A DNA stretch of 64,000 nucleotides from VRUE01 sp963780815. Lineage in GTDB: Bacteria; Actinomycetota; Thermoleophilia; Solirubrobacterales; 70-9. Both the position numbers and the translations under genes were made by a program. The stretch is from contig CAWADG010000006.1 of the NCBI GenBank assembly GCA_963780815.1, positions 1-64,000 on the forward strand. Direction: 5' to 3'. The notes beneath the pieces were generated by a model. That model ran no database searches. It was not told where the DNA came from and saw nothing but the letters and a program-made list of their open reading frames with translations. Shown here in pieces: positions 1 to 7,490 of this stretch (the first letter of the stretch is position 1; every line of letters begins with the position of its first letter).

Positions 1-183
1 GGCGAACCGCTCGAGCCACTTCCGCAGCTCGTCCTTGCCCTCCAGCTCGGTCGCCCAGGAGCTGTCGCCGGGGAATTTGAACCGGACCACGTCGGCGTCC
101 ATCCGAAGGGCCGGCTCGAGGTCACCTTCGCGGGACCTCGCCATGTTGCGGGAGATCAACAGCCTGCCGAGCCAGGACAGCAT
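1..183 (-). CDS. SnoaL/NTF2-like protein, N-terminal part (runs off window)
   Basis: The gene reads leftward from an ATG at 183 and leaves the window. The 61 visible residues include ALRMDADVVRFKFPGDSSW followed by a Gly-Lys-Asp-Glu-Leu stretch. This is the usual opening of SnoaL-like (NTF2 fold) small-molecule-binding or cyclase-like proteins, where an early helix leads into a strand containing V-x-F and then a 'G-x-x-x-L' helix. It lies just downstream of the FAD oxidoreductase on the same strand. The ligand cannot be told. The class call rests on a short N-terminal stretch only. Confidence 0.6.
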   Translation of the reverse strand, partial: MLSWLGRLLISRNMARSREGDLEPALRMDADVVRFKFPGDSSWATELEGKDELRKWLERFA

Positions 184-218
184 CCCCAGGAACCTAGCGC
201 GACCGTCCAGTGCGTCGG

Positions 219-395
219 CTACGCCGCCGGGGTCGCGCTCAGCTCCGCCGTTTGGTCGCGGTCCCCGACGCGGCGCGCGGCGGAGCTCTCGGCGGCGAAG
301 CCCGGCGGGGCGAGCTCGAGATAGGCGTTGAAGGTGAGGTCGATCAGGCGCTGTGTCCTGTAGATGCGGAACGCCGGGCCCAGAGGCGCACCGGG
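219..395 (-). other. out-of-frame C-terminal coding segment of the FAD oxidoreductase
   Basis: Read on the minus strand in a different frame from the upstream gene, this stretch encodes GAPLGPAFRIYRTQRLIDLT followed by about 40 more residues and ends at TAG (219-221). It has the coding bias of the region and continues the oxidoreductase sense naturally after VQKILPWIP. Restoring one C in the minus-strand CCC run (393-395) joins the two frames. Confidence 0.65.
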
Positions 396-1426
396 ATCCA
401 GGGGAGGATCTTCTGGACGAAGAGGAGGGTACCGAAGCCGGTCCTGTGAGAGTCGTGGAGCTCGGTGTAGTTGGTCGCTGCCTGCTTGCGGGTGCGGCGG
501 CCCTCGACCACGGCGCGCATCTCGCGGCCGACCGCGATCCCGTAGTAGAGCGCCGTCCTGATCCCCTCCGCGGTCAGTGGCAGGCACTGTCCGGCCGAGT
601 CGCCGACGAAAAAGACGCCCGCTTCGGTCGGCGGGCGCAGCCGGTGCGGAATCCAGTTGCCCTGGTAGCGGACCTGGTCGGTGCCGAGGTCGGAGGAGAG
701 GATGTCGGTCCCCTCGCGCACGTGGTCGTCGGGCCAGTAGGAGCAGGCGCCGATCCGCAGCTCCTCGCCGGCCGGGAAGCACCACCCGTAGCCGGACCGC
801 GCGTAGCGGCGGTCGACCCAGACCTCGAGGTCGTCGCTGTTGCCCCGGGGATGGACCTCGAGGCCGCGGGTCAGGGGGGCGTCGGTGGGCTGGAAGCCGT
901 TGTCGCCGGCGAGGATCCGCCGCCATCCGAGCGCGTCGACGACCAGCGGCGCCGAGACCGGTCCGCGGTCGGTCTCGACCGTGACCTTCCCGTTCTCACC
1001 CGGCGCCCGGCCCTCGATGGCGGCGATCTCGAAGGTCGCATCGCAATCGCGCCAGAGCGCCTCGCACATCTCGTCGTAGTTGAAGGTCGAGAACGTGTAG
1101 GGAAGGTCGAGGATCGTCCTGCGGCCGGGGGTGTTGACGACGAGCTCGTCGAAGCGCTGGAGCTCGATGTCGATCATGTCCAGCGCCCGCAGCCACTCGG
1201 TCGGGATGCCGCAGGCCGAGGTCGGGCGGGCGCCGATCTCGTAGCGGTCGAGGACGAGGACGTCGGCTCCGGAGCCGGCCAGCTCGCGCGCGACCGCGAG
1301 CCCGCCGAAGCTGGCGCCGCAGATGACCACGTCGTACCCGCCTTGCAGCTGCTCCCTGTCCCTTGCGCCTGGCACTCCCACGATAGAACCGTAGCGAGTC
1401 TTGGTACGGGAATGGCCTCGGACCAT
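344..1426 (-). CDS. FAD-dependent oxidoreductase, geranylgeranyl-reductase-like, C-terminus shifted out of frame
   Basis: The protein has an N-terminal FAD/NAD-binding beta-alpha-beta motif (YDVVICGASFGGLAVA, near residue 32) and a later GDSAGQCLPLTAEGI motif typical of the geranylgeranyl reductase/PHBH-like flavoprotein group. Family members reduce isoprenoid or quinone-like substrates at the membrane; the substrate here is unknown. The annotated frame ends in an atypical Arg/Ser-rich tail at 344. A family-like tail continues in another frame to a TAG at 219, so one base is probably missing in the GGG run at 393-395. The start is uncertain: ATG 1426, GTG 1381 and GTG 1375 are all possible. 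The acyl-CoA dehydrogenase lies 10 bp upstream on the same strand, suggesting an operon. Confidence 0.75.
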   Translation of the reverse strand: MVRGHSRTKTRYGSIVGVPGARDREQLQGGYDVVICGASFGGLAVARELAGSGADVLVLDRYEIGARPTSACGIPTEWLRALDMIDIELQRFDELVVNTPGRRTILDLPYTFSTFNYDEMCEALWRDCDATFEIAAIEGRAPGENGKVTVETDRGPVSAPLVVDALGWRRILAGDNGFQPTDAPLTRGLEVHPRGNSDDLEVWVDRRYARSGYGWCFPAGEELRIGACSYWPDDHVREGTDILSSDLGTDQVRYQGNWIPHRLRPPTEAGVFFVGDSAGQCLPLTAEGIRTALYYGIAVGREMRAVVEGRRTRKQAATNYTELHDSHRTGFGTLLFVQKILPWIPVRLWARRSASTGHSA

Positions 1427-1436
1427 TGGGCAGGCG

Positions 1437-2615
1437 TTACAGCCCGAGCTGTTTGCCGAGGATCTCCTTCATGATCTCGTCGGTGCCGCCGCCGATCGGG
1501 CCGAGGCGGGCGTCGCGGACGGCGCGCTCGATCCCGTACTCGCGCATGTAGCCGTAGCCGCCGTGGATCTGGAGGCACTCGTCGGCGATGTCGAGGACGC
1601 CGCGCTGGGTGATCAGCTTCGCCATCGTCACCTCCTTGATGCAGTCCTGCCCCTCGTGGAAGAGGCGGAGCGCGTTATAGGTGATCGCGCGGGCGGCCTC
1701 GGCCTGGGTCGCCATCTCGGCGACCTTGTGGCGGACCGCCTGGAAATTGCCGATCGGACGGCCGAACGCCTTCCGCTCGAGCGCGTAGGCGACGGTCGTC
1801 TCGATCAGGCGCTGCATCGCGCCGACCGCCCCGATTGCCATCAGCAGCCGCTCCCAGGCGAAGTTGAACATGATCAGCCTGAAGCCCTCGTTCTCCTCGC
1901 CGAGCAGGTTCTCGGCCGGGACCTCGACGTCGGTGAAGGAGAGCTCGCCGGTGTCGGAGGAGTGCCAGCCGAGCTTCTCGAGCTTCGCTGCGACCTCGTA
2001 GCCGGGCATCTCGCTCTCGAGGACGAGGAAGGAGATCCCGTGATGGCCGCCGTCCTGGGTCGTCTTGCAGGCGCAGACGAGGAAATCGGCCCGGACGCCG
2101 TTGGTGATGAAGGTCTTGGCGCCGTTGACGACGTAGCCGCCGTCGGTCCGCTCGGCGAAAGTCGTGATCCCGGCGACGTCCGAGCCGGCGCCGGGCTCGG
2201 TGATGCCCAGCGCGCCGATCTTCTCGCCGGCGATCCCGGGCACCAGCCAGCGCTGCTTCTGCTCCTCGGTGCCGAAGTTGAAGATCGGCGGCATCGCGAT
2301 CGAGGCGTGGGCGTTGAGCCCAGCGGCGACGCCGCCGGAGCCGCCGGAGCGCGCCAGCTCCTCGACCCAGATCGCGTCGTGGAGGTGGGTTCCGCCCTGG
2401 CCGCCGTAGCTCTCGGGGAACTTGAGGCCGAGGAAGCCGAGCTCGGCGCAGCGCCGGTAGAGCTCGCGCGGGAATTCGCGGGCGGCCTCCCACTCGTCGA
2501 CGTTGGGCGCGATCTCCTTCGAGACGAACCGCCTCACCGTCTCGCGCAGCTCCTCGTGCTCGGAGGCGAACGGCGGCGGGACGGCTCTCACGCCCGTGTC
2601 CTTGACGACCGTCAT
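1437..2615 (-). CDS. acyl-CoA dehydrogenase
   Basis: A full-length (392 aa) FAD-dependent acyl-CoA dehydrogenase, which performs alpha,beta-desaturation of an acyl-CoA and passes electrons to ETF. The sequence shows the conserved ITEPGAGSDVAG and KTFITNG motifs of the middle domain, the ERKAFGRPIGNFQ helix, and the C-terminal IHGGYGYMREY and GGTDEIMKEILG motifs. The catalytic-base position of the short-chain type (Y-E-G-T) is replaced by G-G-G-T, so the base is probably the Glu of the WERLLM motif near residue 250, as in isovaleryl- and long-chain dehydrogenases (family knowledge, inferred here). It probably forms an operon with the FAD oxidoreductase downstream. Chain-length specificity is not visible. 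Confidence 0.95.
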   Translation of the reverse strand: MTVVKDTGVRAVPPPFASEHEELRETVRRFVSKEIAPNVDEWEAAREFPRELYRRCAELGFLGLKFPESYGGQGGTHLHDAIWVEELARSGGSGGVAAGLNAHASIAMPPIFNFGTEEQKQRWLVPGIAGEKIGALGITEPGAGSDVAGITTFAERTDGGYVVNGAKTFITNGVRADFLVCACKTTQDGGHHGISFLVLESEMPGYEVAAKLEKLGWHSSDTGELSFTDVEVPAENLLGEENEGFRLIMFNFAWERLLMAIGAVGAMQRLIETTVAYALERKAFGRPIGNFQAVRHKVAEMATQAEAARAITYNALRLFHEGQDCIKEVTMAKLITQRGVLDIADECLQIHGGYGYMREYGIERAVRDARLGPIGGGTDEIMKEILGKQLGL

Positions 2616-2678
2616 CGGATCGGGACGCTAGCGCGTGTGGGGCCGGCCGGGGCCTGCGCCCGCCGATACGATTCGACC

Positions 2679-4364
2679 ATGGGAGAGCCGGTACTGCTCG
2701 CGGTTGATGGGGATCCCGATGCGCTCGCACGCACCGAGATCGAGCTGACACGCCGCTACGGCCAGGATTACAGGGTCGTGACCATGAGGACCGCGGACGA
2801 GGCCCTGGCGGAGTTGGAACGACTGCGCGAGGAGGGGGAGGCCGTCGCCCTCGTCCTCGCCGACCAGTGGCTCGGCGAGACCCCGGGCGCCGACCTGCTC
2901 GCCCGGGCCCGGGAGCTGCATCCGGCGGTCAAGCGCGGGCTGATGATCGGGTGGGGCGATTGGGCGAAGGCGGATACCGCCGATCAGATCTCGACCGCGA
3001 TGACGCTCGGCAAGATCGACTACTACGTGCTGAAACCGCAGCGCTGCCCGGACGAGCTCTTTCACCGCACCGTCGCCGAGTTCCTGTTCGAGTGGGCCCG
3101 CCACGAGTCGCCGCTGCAGGGCGAGATCGAGATCGTCGCCGAGCTCGGGTCACCGCGCGCCTCCGAACTTCGCGATCTGCTCAGCCGAAACGGGATCCCC
3201 TACGCCTGCCACCCGCCCGAGTCGAAGGACGGCAGGGCGCTCCTCGAGGACTCCGGCCACGATGACACGACGGTCCCGATCGCCAGGGTCGGAGGCGGAC
3301 GGTTCATCGTCGACCCGACCAACGTCGAACTGGCCGACGCCTTCGGCGTCCGCACCCGGCTCGGCGAGGACCGCCGGTTCGACGTCGTCGTGATCGGCGC
3401 CGGGCCGGCCGGTCTCGCCGCCGCGGTCTACGCCTCCTCGGAGGGGATGCGGGCGCTGGTGATCGAGCGCGAGGCGATCGGCGGCCAGGCCGGGTCGAGC
3501 TCGCTGATCCGCAACTACCTCGGGTTCTCGCGCGGGGTCAGTGGCTCCGACCTCGCGCAGCGCGCCTACCAGCAGGCATGGGTGTTCGGGGCGGAGTTCC
3601 TGCTGATGCGCGAGGTCGTCGAGCTGCGCCCGGGGGAGAGGCGGCACGTCCTGAGGACATCGGACGGGACCGAGATCGAGACGATCGCGGTTCTGCTCGC
3701 GTCCGGGGTCTCGTACCGGCGGCTCGAGATCCCGTCGCTCAGCTGCCTCGAGGGCGAGGGTGTCTTCTACGGCGCCTCGGCGGCCGACGCGAAAGCGCTG
3801 CCGGGCAAGCGGGTCTTCGTCGTCGGCGGCGGCAACTCGGCGGGACAGGCGGCGATGCACCTCAGCCGCTACGCGGCGCGCGTGACGATGCTCGTGCGCC
3901 GGGCGAACCTCGCGACGACGATGTCCGCCTACCTCTGCCGGGCGATCGAAGCGGCCGAGAACATCGACGTCATGTACGAAACCGAGGCCGTCGCCGGCAG
4001 CGGCGATCACCGGCTCGAGACGTTGACGCTGCTCGACAAGGCGTCCGGGGAAAAATCGACGGTCGACGCCGATGCCCTGTTCGTGATGATCGGCGCCCAG
4101 CCGGGGACCGAGTGGCTGCCGCCCGAGATCGAGCGCGACGAGTGGGGCTTCATCCTCACCGGGCCCGACATCGAGATCGAGGACGGCGCCCTGCCGCGGA
4201 TGGGGGAGACCAGCCTCAATCGTGTGTTCGCCGTCGGCGACGTCCGCCACGGCTCCGTCAAGCGGGTCGCCTCGGCGGTCGGCGAGGGCTCGATCGTGAT
4301 CCAGCAGGTGCACCACTACCTCGAAGCCGAGGCTGACGCGGCGAACCGCGCCGGCATCGCCTAG
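2679..4364 (+). CDS. response-regulator receiver fused to thioredoxin-reductase-like flavoprotein
   Basis: 561 aa starting at ATG 2679; a much longer open frame exists upstream but lies antisense to the acyl-CoA dehydrogenase. Residues 1-125 form a receiver domain with acidic residues (VDGDPD), a candidate phospho-Asp in LVLADQWLGE and the Lys of VLKPQ. A glutaredoxin-like linker follows. From about residue 230 comes a thioredoxin-reductase fold with FAD motif VVVIGAGPAGLAAAVYASSE, NADPH motif VVGGGNSAGQAAMHL and the C-terminal FAVGD motif. The redox CxxC normally after 'GVxY' is absent (GVFYGASAADA), so it cannot be a classical disulfide reductase. The physiological substrate is unknown. Confidence 0.88.
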   Translation: MGEPVLLAVDGDPDALARTEIELTRRYGQDYRVVTMRTADEALAELERLREEGEAVALVLADQWLGETPGADLLARARELHPAVKRGLMIGWGDWAKADTADQISTAMTLGKIDYYVLKPQRCPDELFHRTVAEFLFEWARHESPLQGEIEIVAELGSPRASELRDLLSRNGIPYACHPPESKDGRALLEDSGHDDTTVPIARVGGGRFIVDPTNVELADAFGVRTRLGEDRRFDVVVIGAGPAGLAAAVYASSEGMRALVIEREAIGGQAGSSSLIRNYLGFSRGVSGSDLAQRAYQQAWVFGAEFLLMREVVELRPGERRHVLRTSDGTEIETIAVLLASGVSYRRLEIPSLSCLEGEGVFYGASAADAKALPGKRVFVVGGGNSAGQAAMHLSRYAARVTMLVRRANLATTMSAYLCRAIEAAENIDVMYETEAVAGSGDHRLETLTLLDKASGEKSTVDADALFVMIGAQPGTEWLPPEIERDEWGFILTGPDIEIEDGALPRMGETSLNRVFAVGDVRHGSVKRVASAVGEGSIVIQQVHHYLEAEADAANRAGIA

Positions 4365-4777
4365 TCCTCGAGCATCGTGTGGCCGCGGCCGCGGTGGTCG
4401 AACCCGAGCAGGTCGCCCTGCGGGCTCTTCGGGCCCCCGTGGTGATACGCGCGGACCTCGGCGATCCGCCCGTCGACGATCCGGAACCACTCGGTGCCTC
4501 GGTCGAGCCGCCGCTCCCCTGACTCGGGGTGGCGCCAGGTCATCGTCCACTCGATAACGACCTGATCACCCTGCTCGATCGCGTTCTCCAGGTACCACCG
4601 GCCCTCGATCTGCTCGACCGCGAACGCCGCGTAGCGGGCGATCTCCTCGGCCCCCCGGTGCGGCCCGAGCCGTGTGTAGTAGTGGACCGCGTCGTCGGTG
4701 AAGTGCGCCGCGACCGCCTCCGCGTCTCCCGTGTTCAGCGCCTCGTAGTACGAGCGGACGTGATCTACATAGCTCAT
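4361..4777 (-). CDS. SnoaL-like (NTF2 fold) protein
   Basis: 138 aa. The pattern YYEALNTGDAEAVAAHFTDD, then W-x-M-T-W in a central strand and a terminal G-x-I-x-E-V-x-x-Y segment is the nuclear-transport-factor-2-like fold used by SnoaL cyclases, ketosteroid isomerase and many orphan binding proteins. No catalytic set can be assigned. ATG 4777 was chosen because the family alignment begins there; the longer open frame upstream runs through a dispersed repeat. The GAGGAGG about 11 nt upstream is supplied by that repeat. Its stop shares a CTAG with the convergent flavoprotein gene. Confidence 0.82.
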   Translation of the reverse strand: MSYVDHVRSYYEALNTGDAEAVAAHFTDDAVHYYTRLGPHRGAEEIARYAAFAVEQIEGRWYLENAIEQGDQVVIEWTMTWRHPESGERRLDRGTEWFRIVDGRIAEVRAYHHGGPKSPQGDLLGFDHRGRGHTMLED

Positions 4778-4831
4778 ATAAACCGAAGCCTCCTCTGCTC
4801 CCGAATAAACCGCCGGCTGCTCTGCTCCCGC
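4778..4831. repeat. 27-bp tandem duplication inside dispersed repeat copy A
   Basis: Two 27-bp units (4778-4804 and 4805-4831) both begin ATAAACCG, carry a CTGCTC core and end near CTCCCG. They differ at a few positions. The duplication adds an extra left end to repeat copy A and lies directly upstream of the start codon of the SnoaL-like gene. Confidence 0.75.
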
Positions 4832-4892
4832 TCGCGCCAGAAGAAACAGATATGGACTGGCGCTCGCTCCCGCGTCCGCGCCGGCGGGCGGC
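4788..4892 (+). repeat. dispersed structured repeat, copy A (expanded)
   Basis: Begins GCCTCCTCTGCTCCCG, contains the shared core CAGATATGGACTGG (4847-4860) and CTCGCTCCCGCGTCCG (4863-4878), and ends GGCGGGCGGC. The outer GCC(G)CC and GGCGGC ends are complementary. This copy is longer than the others because its left end is duplicated. It lies between two minus-strand genes and forms the leader of the SnoaL-like gene. Confidence 0.85.
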
Positions 4893-4916
4893 ACTCGCAA
4901 GGAGGTTGCGGAATTA

Positions 4917-6134
4917 CTAAAGGCCGTAGCTCCGGCCGATCACCTCGAGCATGATCTCGTCGGTGCCGGCGCCGATCCGGTTGAGGCGGACGTCGCGGTA
5001 GGCCCGCTCGATCTCGTACTCCTTCATGTAGCCGTAGCCGCCGTGGATCTGGATGCACTCGTCGGCGACCTCGCAGGCGATCCGCGAGGTGTAGAGCTTG
5101 CACTCGGAGATCTCGCGAACCGGGTACTCGCCGTTCTTGTAGCGCCAGGCGGTGGCGTAGGTGAACTGGCGGGCGGCCTCGATCTTGGTCGCCATCTCGG
5201 CGAACTTGTGGCGAATCACCTGGAAGTTGCCGATCGAGCGGCCGAACGCCTTGCGCTCCTTCGCGTACTCGAGGGTGCGGTCGAACATCCGCTGCGCCCC
5301 GGCGACGGCGCCGGCGCAGGCGACCATCCGCTCGCTCTGGAGCTCCCAGGCGATGTGGTAGAAGCCCTTGCCCTCTTCGCCGAGCAGGTTGGCGGCCGGG
5401 ACGCGGACGTCCTCGAATGCCAGTTCGGCGGTGTCGGAGGAGTGCATGCCCATCTTCTCGAGCTTTCTCGAGACGCTGAACCCGGGGACCGTCTCGCCGT
5501 CATCGTCGCGGAGGTCGACGACGAGGAGGCTGATCCCGTCGTGCGCCTTCTCGGGGTCGGTCTTGACGACGAGGACGATGAAGTCGGCGCGGGCGCCGTT
5601 GGTGATGAACGTCTTCGAGCCGTTGACGACGAATTCGTCGCCGTCGCGGATCGCCGTGGTCCGGATCCCGGCGACGTCGGAGCCGGCCTCGGGCTCGGTG
5701 ATCCCGAGGCACCCGATCTTCTTGCCGGCGATCGCGGGCGGCATGTAGCGCTGCTTGAGGTCCTCGGTCCCGAGCATCTCGATCGGCGGCAGGACCATGT
5801 CGGTGTGGACGATGAAGCCCATGTTGAGGCCGCCGGAGCCCGAGTAGCTGAGGCACTCGGCGCGGACCATCGAGTAGTAGTAGTCGCCCCCCTGACCGCC
5901 GTACTCCTCGGGGAAGCAGAGCCCGAGGAAGCCGAGCTCGCCGGCCCGGGTCAAGACCTCCCGGGGCCAGGTCGTCTCCTCCCACTCGTTGCGATGCGGG
6001 AAGAGCTCCTTTTCGACCCACGACTGCATCGACTCGCGCAGGTCTTCGTGCTCCTGGGTGAAGATCATGTGCTTGCGCTCGGCGGCGTGATCGGGCCTGA
6101 TGACCTTGGAGCCGTTGGTGGTCGCGGTCGTCAC
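4917..6134 (-). CDS. acyl-CoA dehydrogenase (second copy)
   Basis: 405 aa from GTG 6134, chosen because GGGGAG lies just upstream and the longer ATG frame gives an Arg-rich non-family leader. Motifs ITEPEAGSDVAG, KTFITNGARADF, ERKAFGRSIGNFQ, IHGGYGYMKEY and GAGTDEIMLEVIG mark a complete acyl-CoA dehydrogenase. As in the first copy, the C-terminal Y-E-G-T is missing and the likely base is the Glu of SERMVA. A short Thr-rich N-terminal extension precedes the domain. It is divergent from the enoyl-CoA hydratase gene across 113 bp, consistent with a shared fatty-acid or branched-acid oxidation unit. Confidence 0.94.
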   Translation of the reverse strand: MTTATTNGSKVIRPDHAAERKHMIFTQEHEDLRESMQSWVEKELFPHRNEWEETTWPREVLTRAGELGFLGLCFPEEYGGQGGDYYYSMVRAECLSYSGSGGLNMGFIVHTDMVLPPIEMLGTEDLKQRYMPPAIAGKKIGCLGITEPEAGSDVAGIRTTAIRDGDEFVVNGSKTFITNGARADFIVLVVKTDPEKAHDGISLLVVDLRDDDGETVPGFSVSRKLEKMGMHSSDTAELAFEDVRVPAANLLGEEGKGFYHIAWELQSERMVACAGAVAGAQRMFDRTLEYAKERKAFGRSIGNFQVIRHKFAEMATKIEAARQFTYATAWRYKNGEYPVREISECKLYTSRIACEVADECIQIHGGYGYMKEYEIERAYRDVRLNRIGAGTDEIMLEVIGRSYGL

Positions 6135-6247
6135 TTGGGTGTCTCCCCTCGTTCGCAGTCGATCCGGACGGCGTCGGGCCGCCCTCGAAGTCGCGGTGGA
6201 CAGTAGCACTTCCCACTTTCCACGGAGTCGGCTAATGTGGGCCGCAG

Positions 6248-7030
6248 ATGGACTACGAGCTCGTCACCTACGAGGTCACCGACGGCGTCGCGAAGGTGAC
6301 GCTCGACAACCCGGAGAAGCGCAACATGCTCTCCGGCCAGATGCTGGTCGAGCTCGTCGACGCGATGAGGACCGCGCGCGACTCCGAGGACGCCAGGGCG
6401 GTCGTCCTCACCGGCGCCGGGGACAAGGCGTTCTGCGCCGGAGCCGATCTCGGCGGGTTCGCCGCCGACGTCCCGCTCGTCGCCAAACACTTCGCCTCCG
6501 ATCTCTTCCTCGAGTTCTTCCGGCTGATGCCGCGCCTCGGCAAGCCGTCGCTCTGCGCGGTCAACGGCCATGTCCTCGCCGGCGGGATGGGCCTGGCGCT
6601 CTCCTGCGACCTGGTGCTCGCGAAGGAGGGAGCGACCTTCGGCACGCCGGAGATCAACGTCGGCGCCTTCCCCTACATGATCATGGCGATCATCTACCGC
6701 AACGTCCCGCGCAAGAAGGTCAACGAGATGATGCTTCTGGGCGAGCGGCTGAGCGCCGAGGAGGCAGTCACCTTCGGGCTGGCCAACAAGGTTGTCCCGG
6801 CGGAGGAGTTCGAGGATGCGGTCGCCGATTGGGCGGGGAAGCTCGCCTCCAAGAGCCCGGTCCTGATGCGCCTCGGCCACGACGCGATGTACCGCCAGCA
6901 GGACATGGCGGTCGACGATGCGCTCGACTACCTCCGCAGCCAGCTGTCGCTGACCTTCGGCACCGAGGACATCGTCGAGGGCGTCACCGCCTTCTTCGAG
7001 AAACGGGAGCCTCAGTGGAAGGGAAGATGA
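6248..7030 (+). CDS. enoyl-CoA hydratase/isomerase (crotonase family)
   Basis: 260 aa, the usual crotonase length. AFCAGADLGGF near residue 60 and VNGHVLAGGMGLALSCDLVLA near residue 105 supply the two oxyanion-hole loops that stabilise the acyl-CoA enolate. The family hydrates 2-enoyl-CoA or catalyses related isomerisations. The usual paired catalytic Glu residues are not certain here: the second loop reads GTPEINVGAFPYM, with one Glu visible. It therefore may act on a specialised substrate. It is divergent from an acyl-CoA dehydrogenase and upstream of the carboxyltransferase operon. Confidence 0.9.
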   Translation: MDYELVTYEVTDGVAKVTLDNPEKRNMLSGQMLVELVDAMRTARDSEDARAVVLTGAGDKAFCAGADLGGFAADVPLVAKHFASDLFLEFFRLMPRLGKPSLCAVNGHVLAGGMGLALSCDLVLAKEGATFGTPEINVGAFPYMIMAIIYRNVPRKKVNEMMLLGERLSAEEAVTFGLANKVVPAEEFEDAVADWAGKLASKSPVLMRLGHDAMYRQQDMAVDDALDYLRSQLSLTFGTEDIVEGVTAFFEKREPQWKGR

Positions 7031-7455
7031 GACTGGACCAGTGCTTCGAGCTGTTCGACCGCGTGGTCGAACCGGTGCGTCTGGATGGACTGGTCGAAGA
7101 CAGCGATGAGCCCGCGATATCTGATCGTGTACTGGTAGCAATCGGCGCAGGCTCCGGGGCCACTTCCAGGCGGGCCGGGGGTCCCCCAATGCGCGTCCTC
7201 GAGGGCCGTCCGCAGGCGCCTGATCTTCTTCGTCGCAACTCGGAAGCGGACGGTCGACCCCCGAGCCCGAAGCGTCGCATGACGACCAGGTTCGACTTGG
7301 AGCCAGATGGTTTCTGCCTTGAGCCCGCCGCTGCGGTGGTAGTCGACGGTGAACTGGGAGACGGTCGGAACCGGGTCGGGCGTCGTTTCGGGTGGGAATT
7401 CGCATCCAGGGGACGCAACCGCACAGGAGATCAATGCTGCGAGGAACAGCCCCAT
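7012..7455 (-). CDS. putative lipoprotein, unknown function
   Basis: 147 aa from ATG 7455. The N-terminus MGLFLAALISCAVASPGC is a short hydrophobic signal ending in a Cys that could be lipidated, so export and anchoring are likely. The mature part has Thr/Pro-rich spacing followed by a compact domain with a Cys pair (GACADC) and no recognised family. Its 3' end overlaps the convergent enoyl-CoA hydratase by 19 bp. A longer frame begins at 7527 but would overlap the next gene's start. Function unknown. Confidence 0.6.
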   Translation of the reverse strand: MGLFLAALISCAVASPGCEFPPETTPDPVPTVSQFTVDYHRSGGLKAETIWLQVEPGRHATLRARGSTVRFRVATKKIRRLRTALEDAHWGTPGPPGSGPGACADCYQYTIRYRGLIAVFDQSIQTHRFDHAVEQLEALVQSHLPFH

Positions 7456-7490
7456 CGGGAAAACGTTAGAGGAACCGACGAGGAGAGAGA

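Noticed and set aside
353..1474. Long open frame on the plus strand (373 aa) opposite the FAD oxidoreductase
   Set aside because: Arg/Ala/Gly/Asp-rich translation with no fold features; it is the GC-biased antisense shadow of the real minus-strand gene.
1401..2678. Upstream half of the open frame ending in the receiver/reductase protein
   Set aside because: Antisense to the acyl-CoA dehydrogenase and without domain signal; ATG 2679 starts the receiver domain cleanly.
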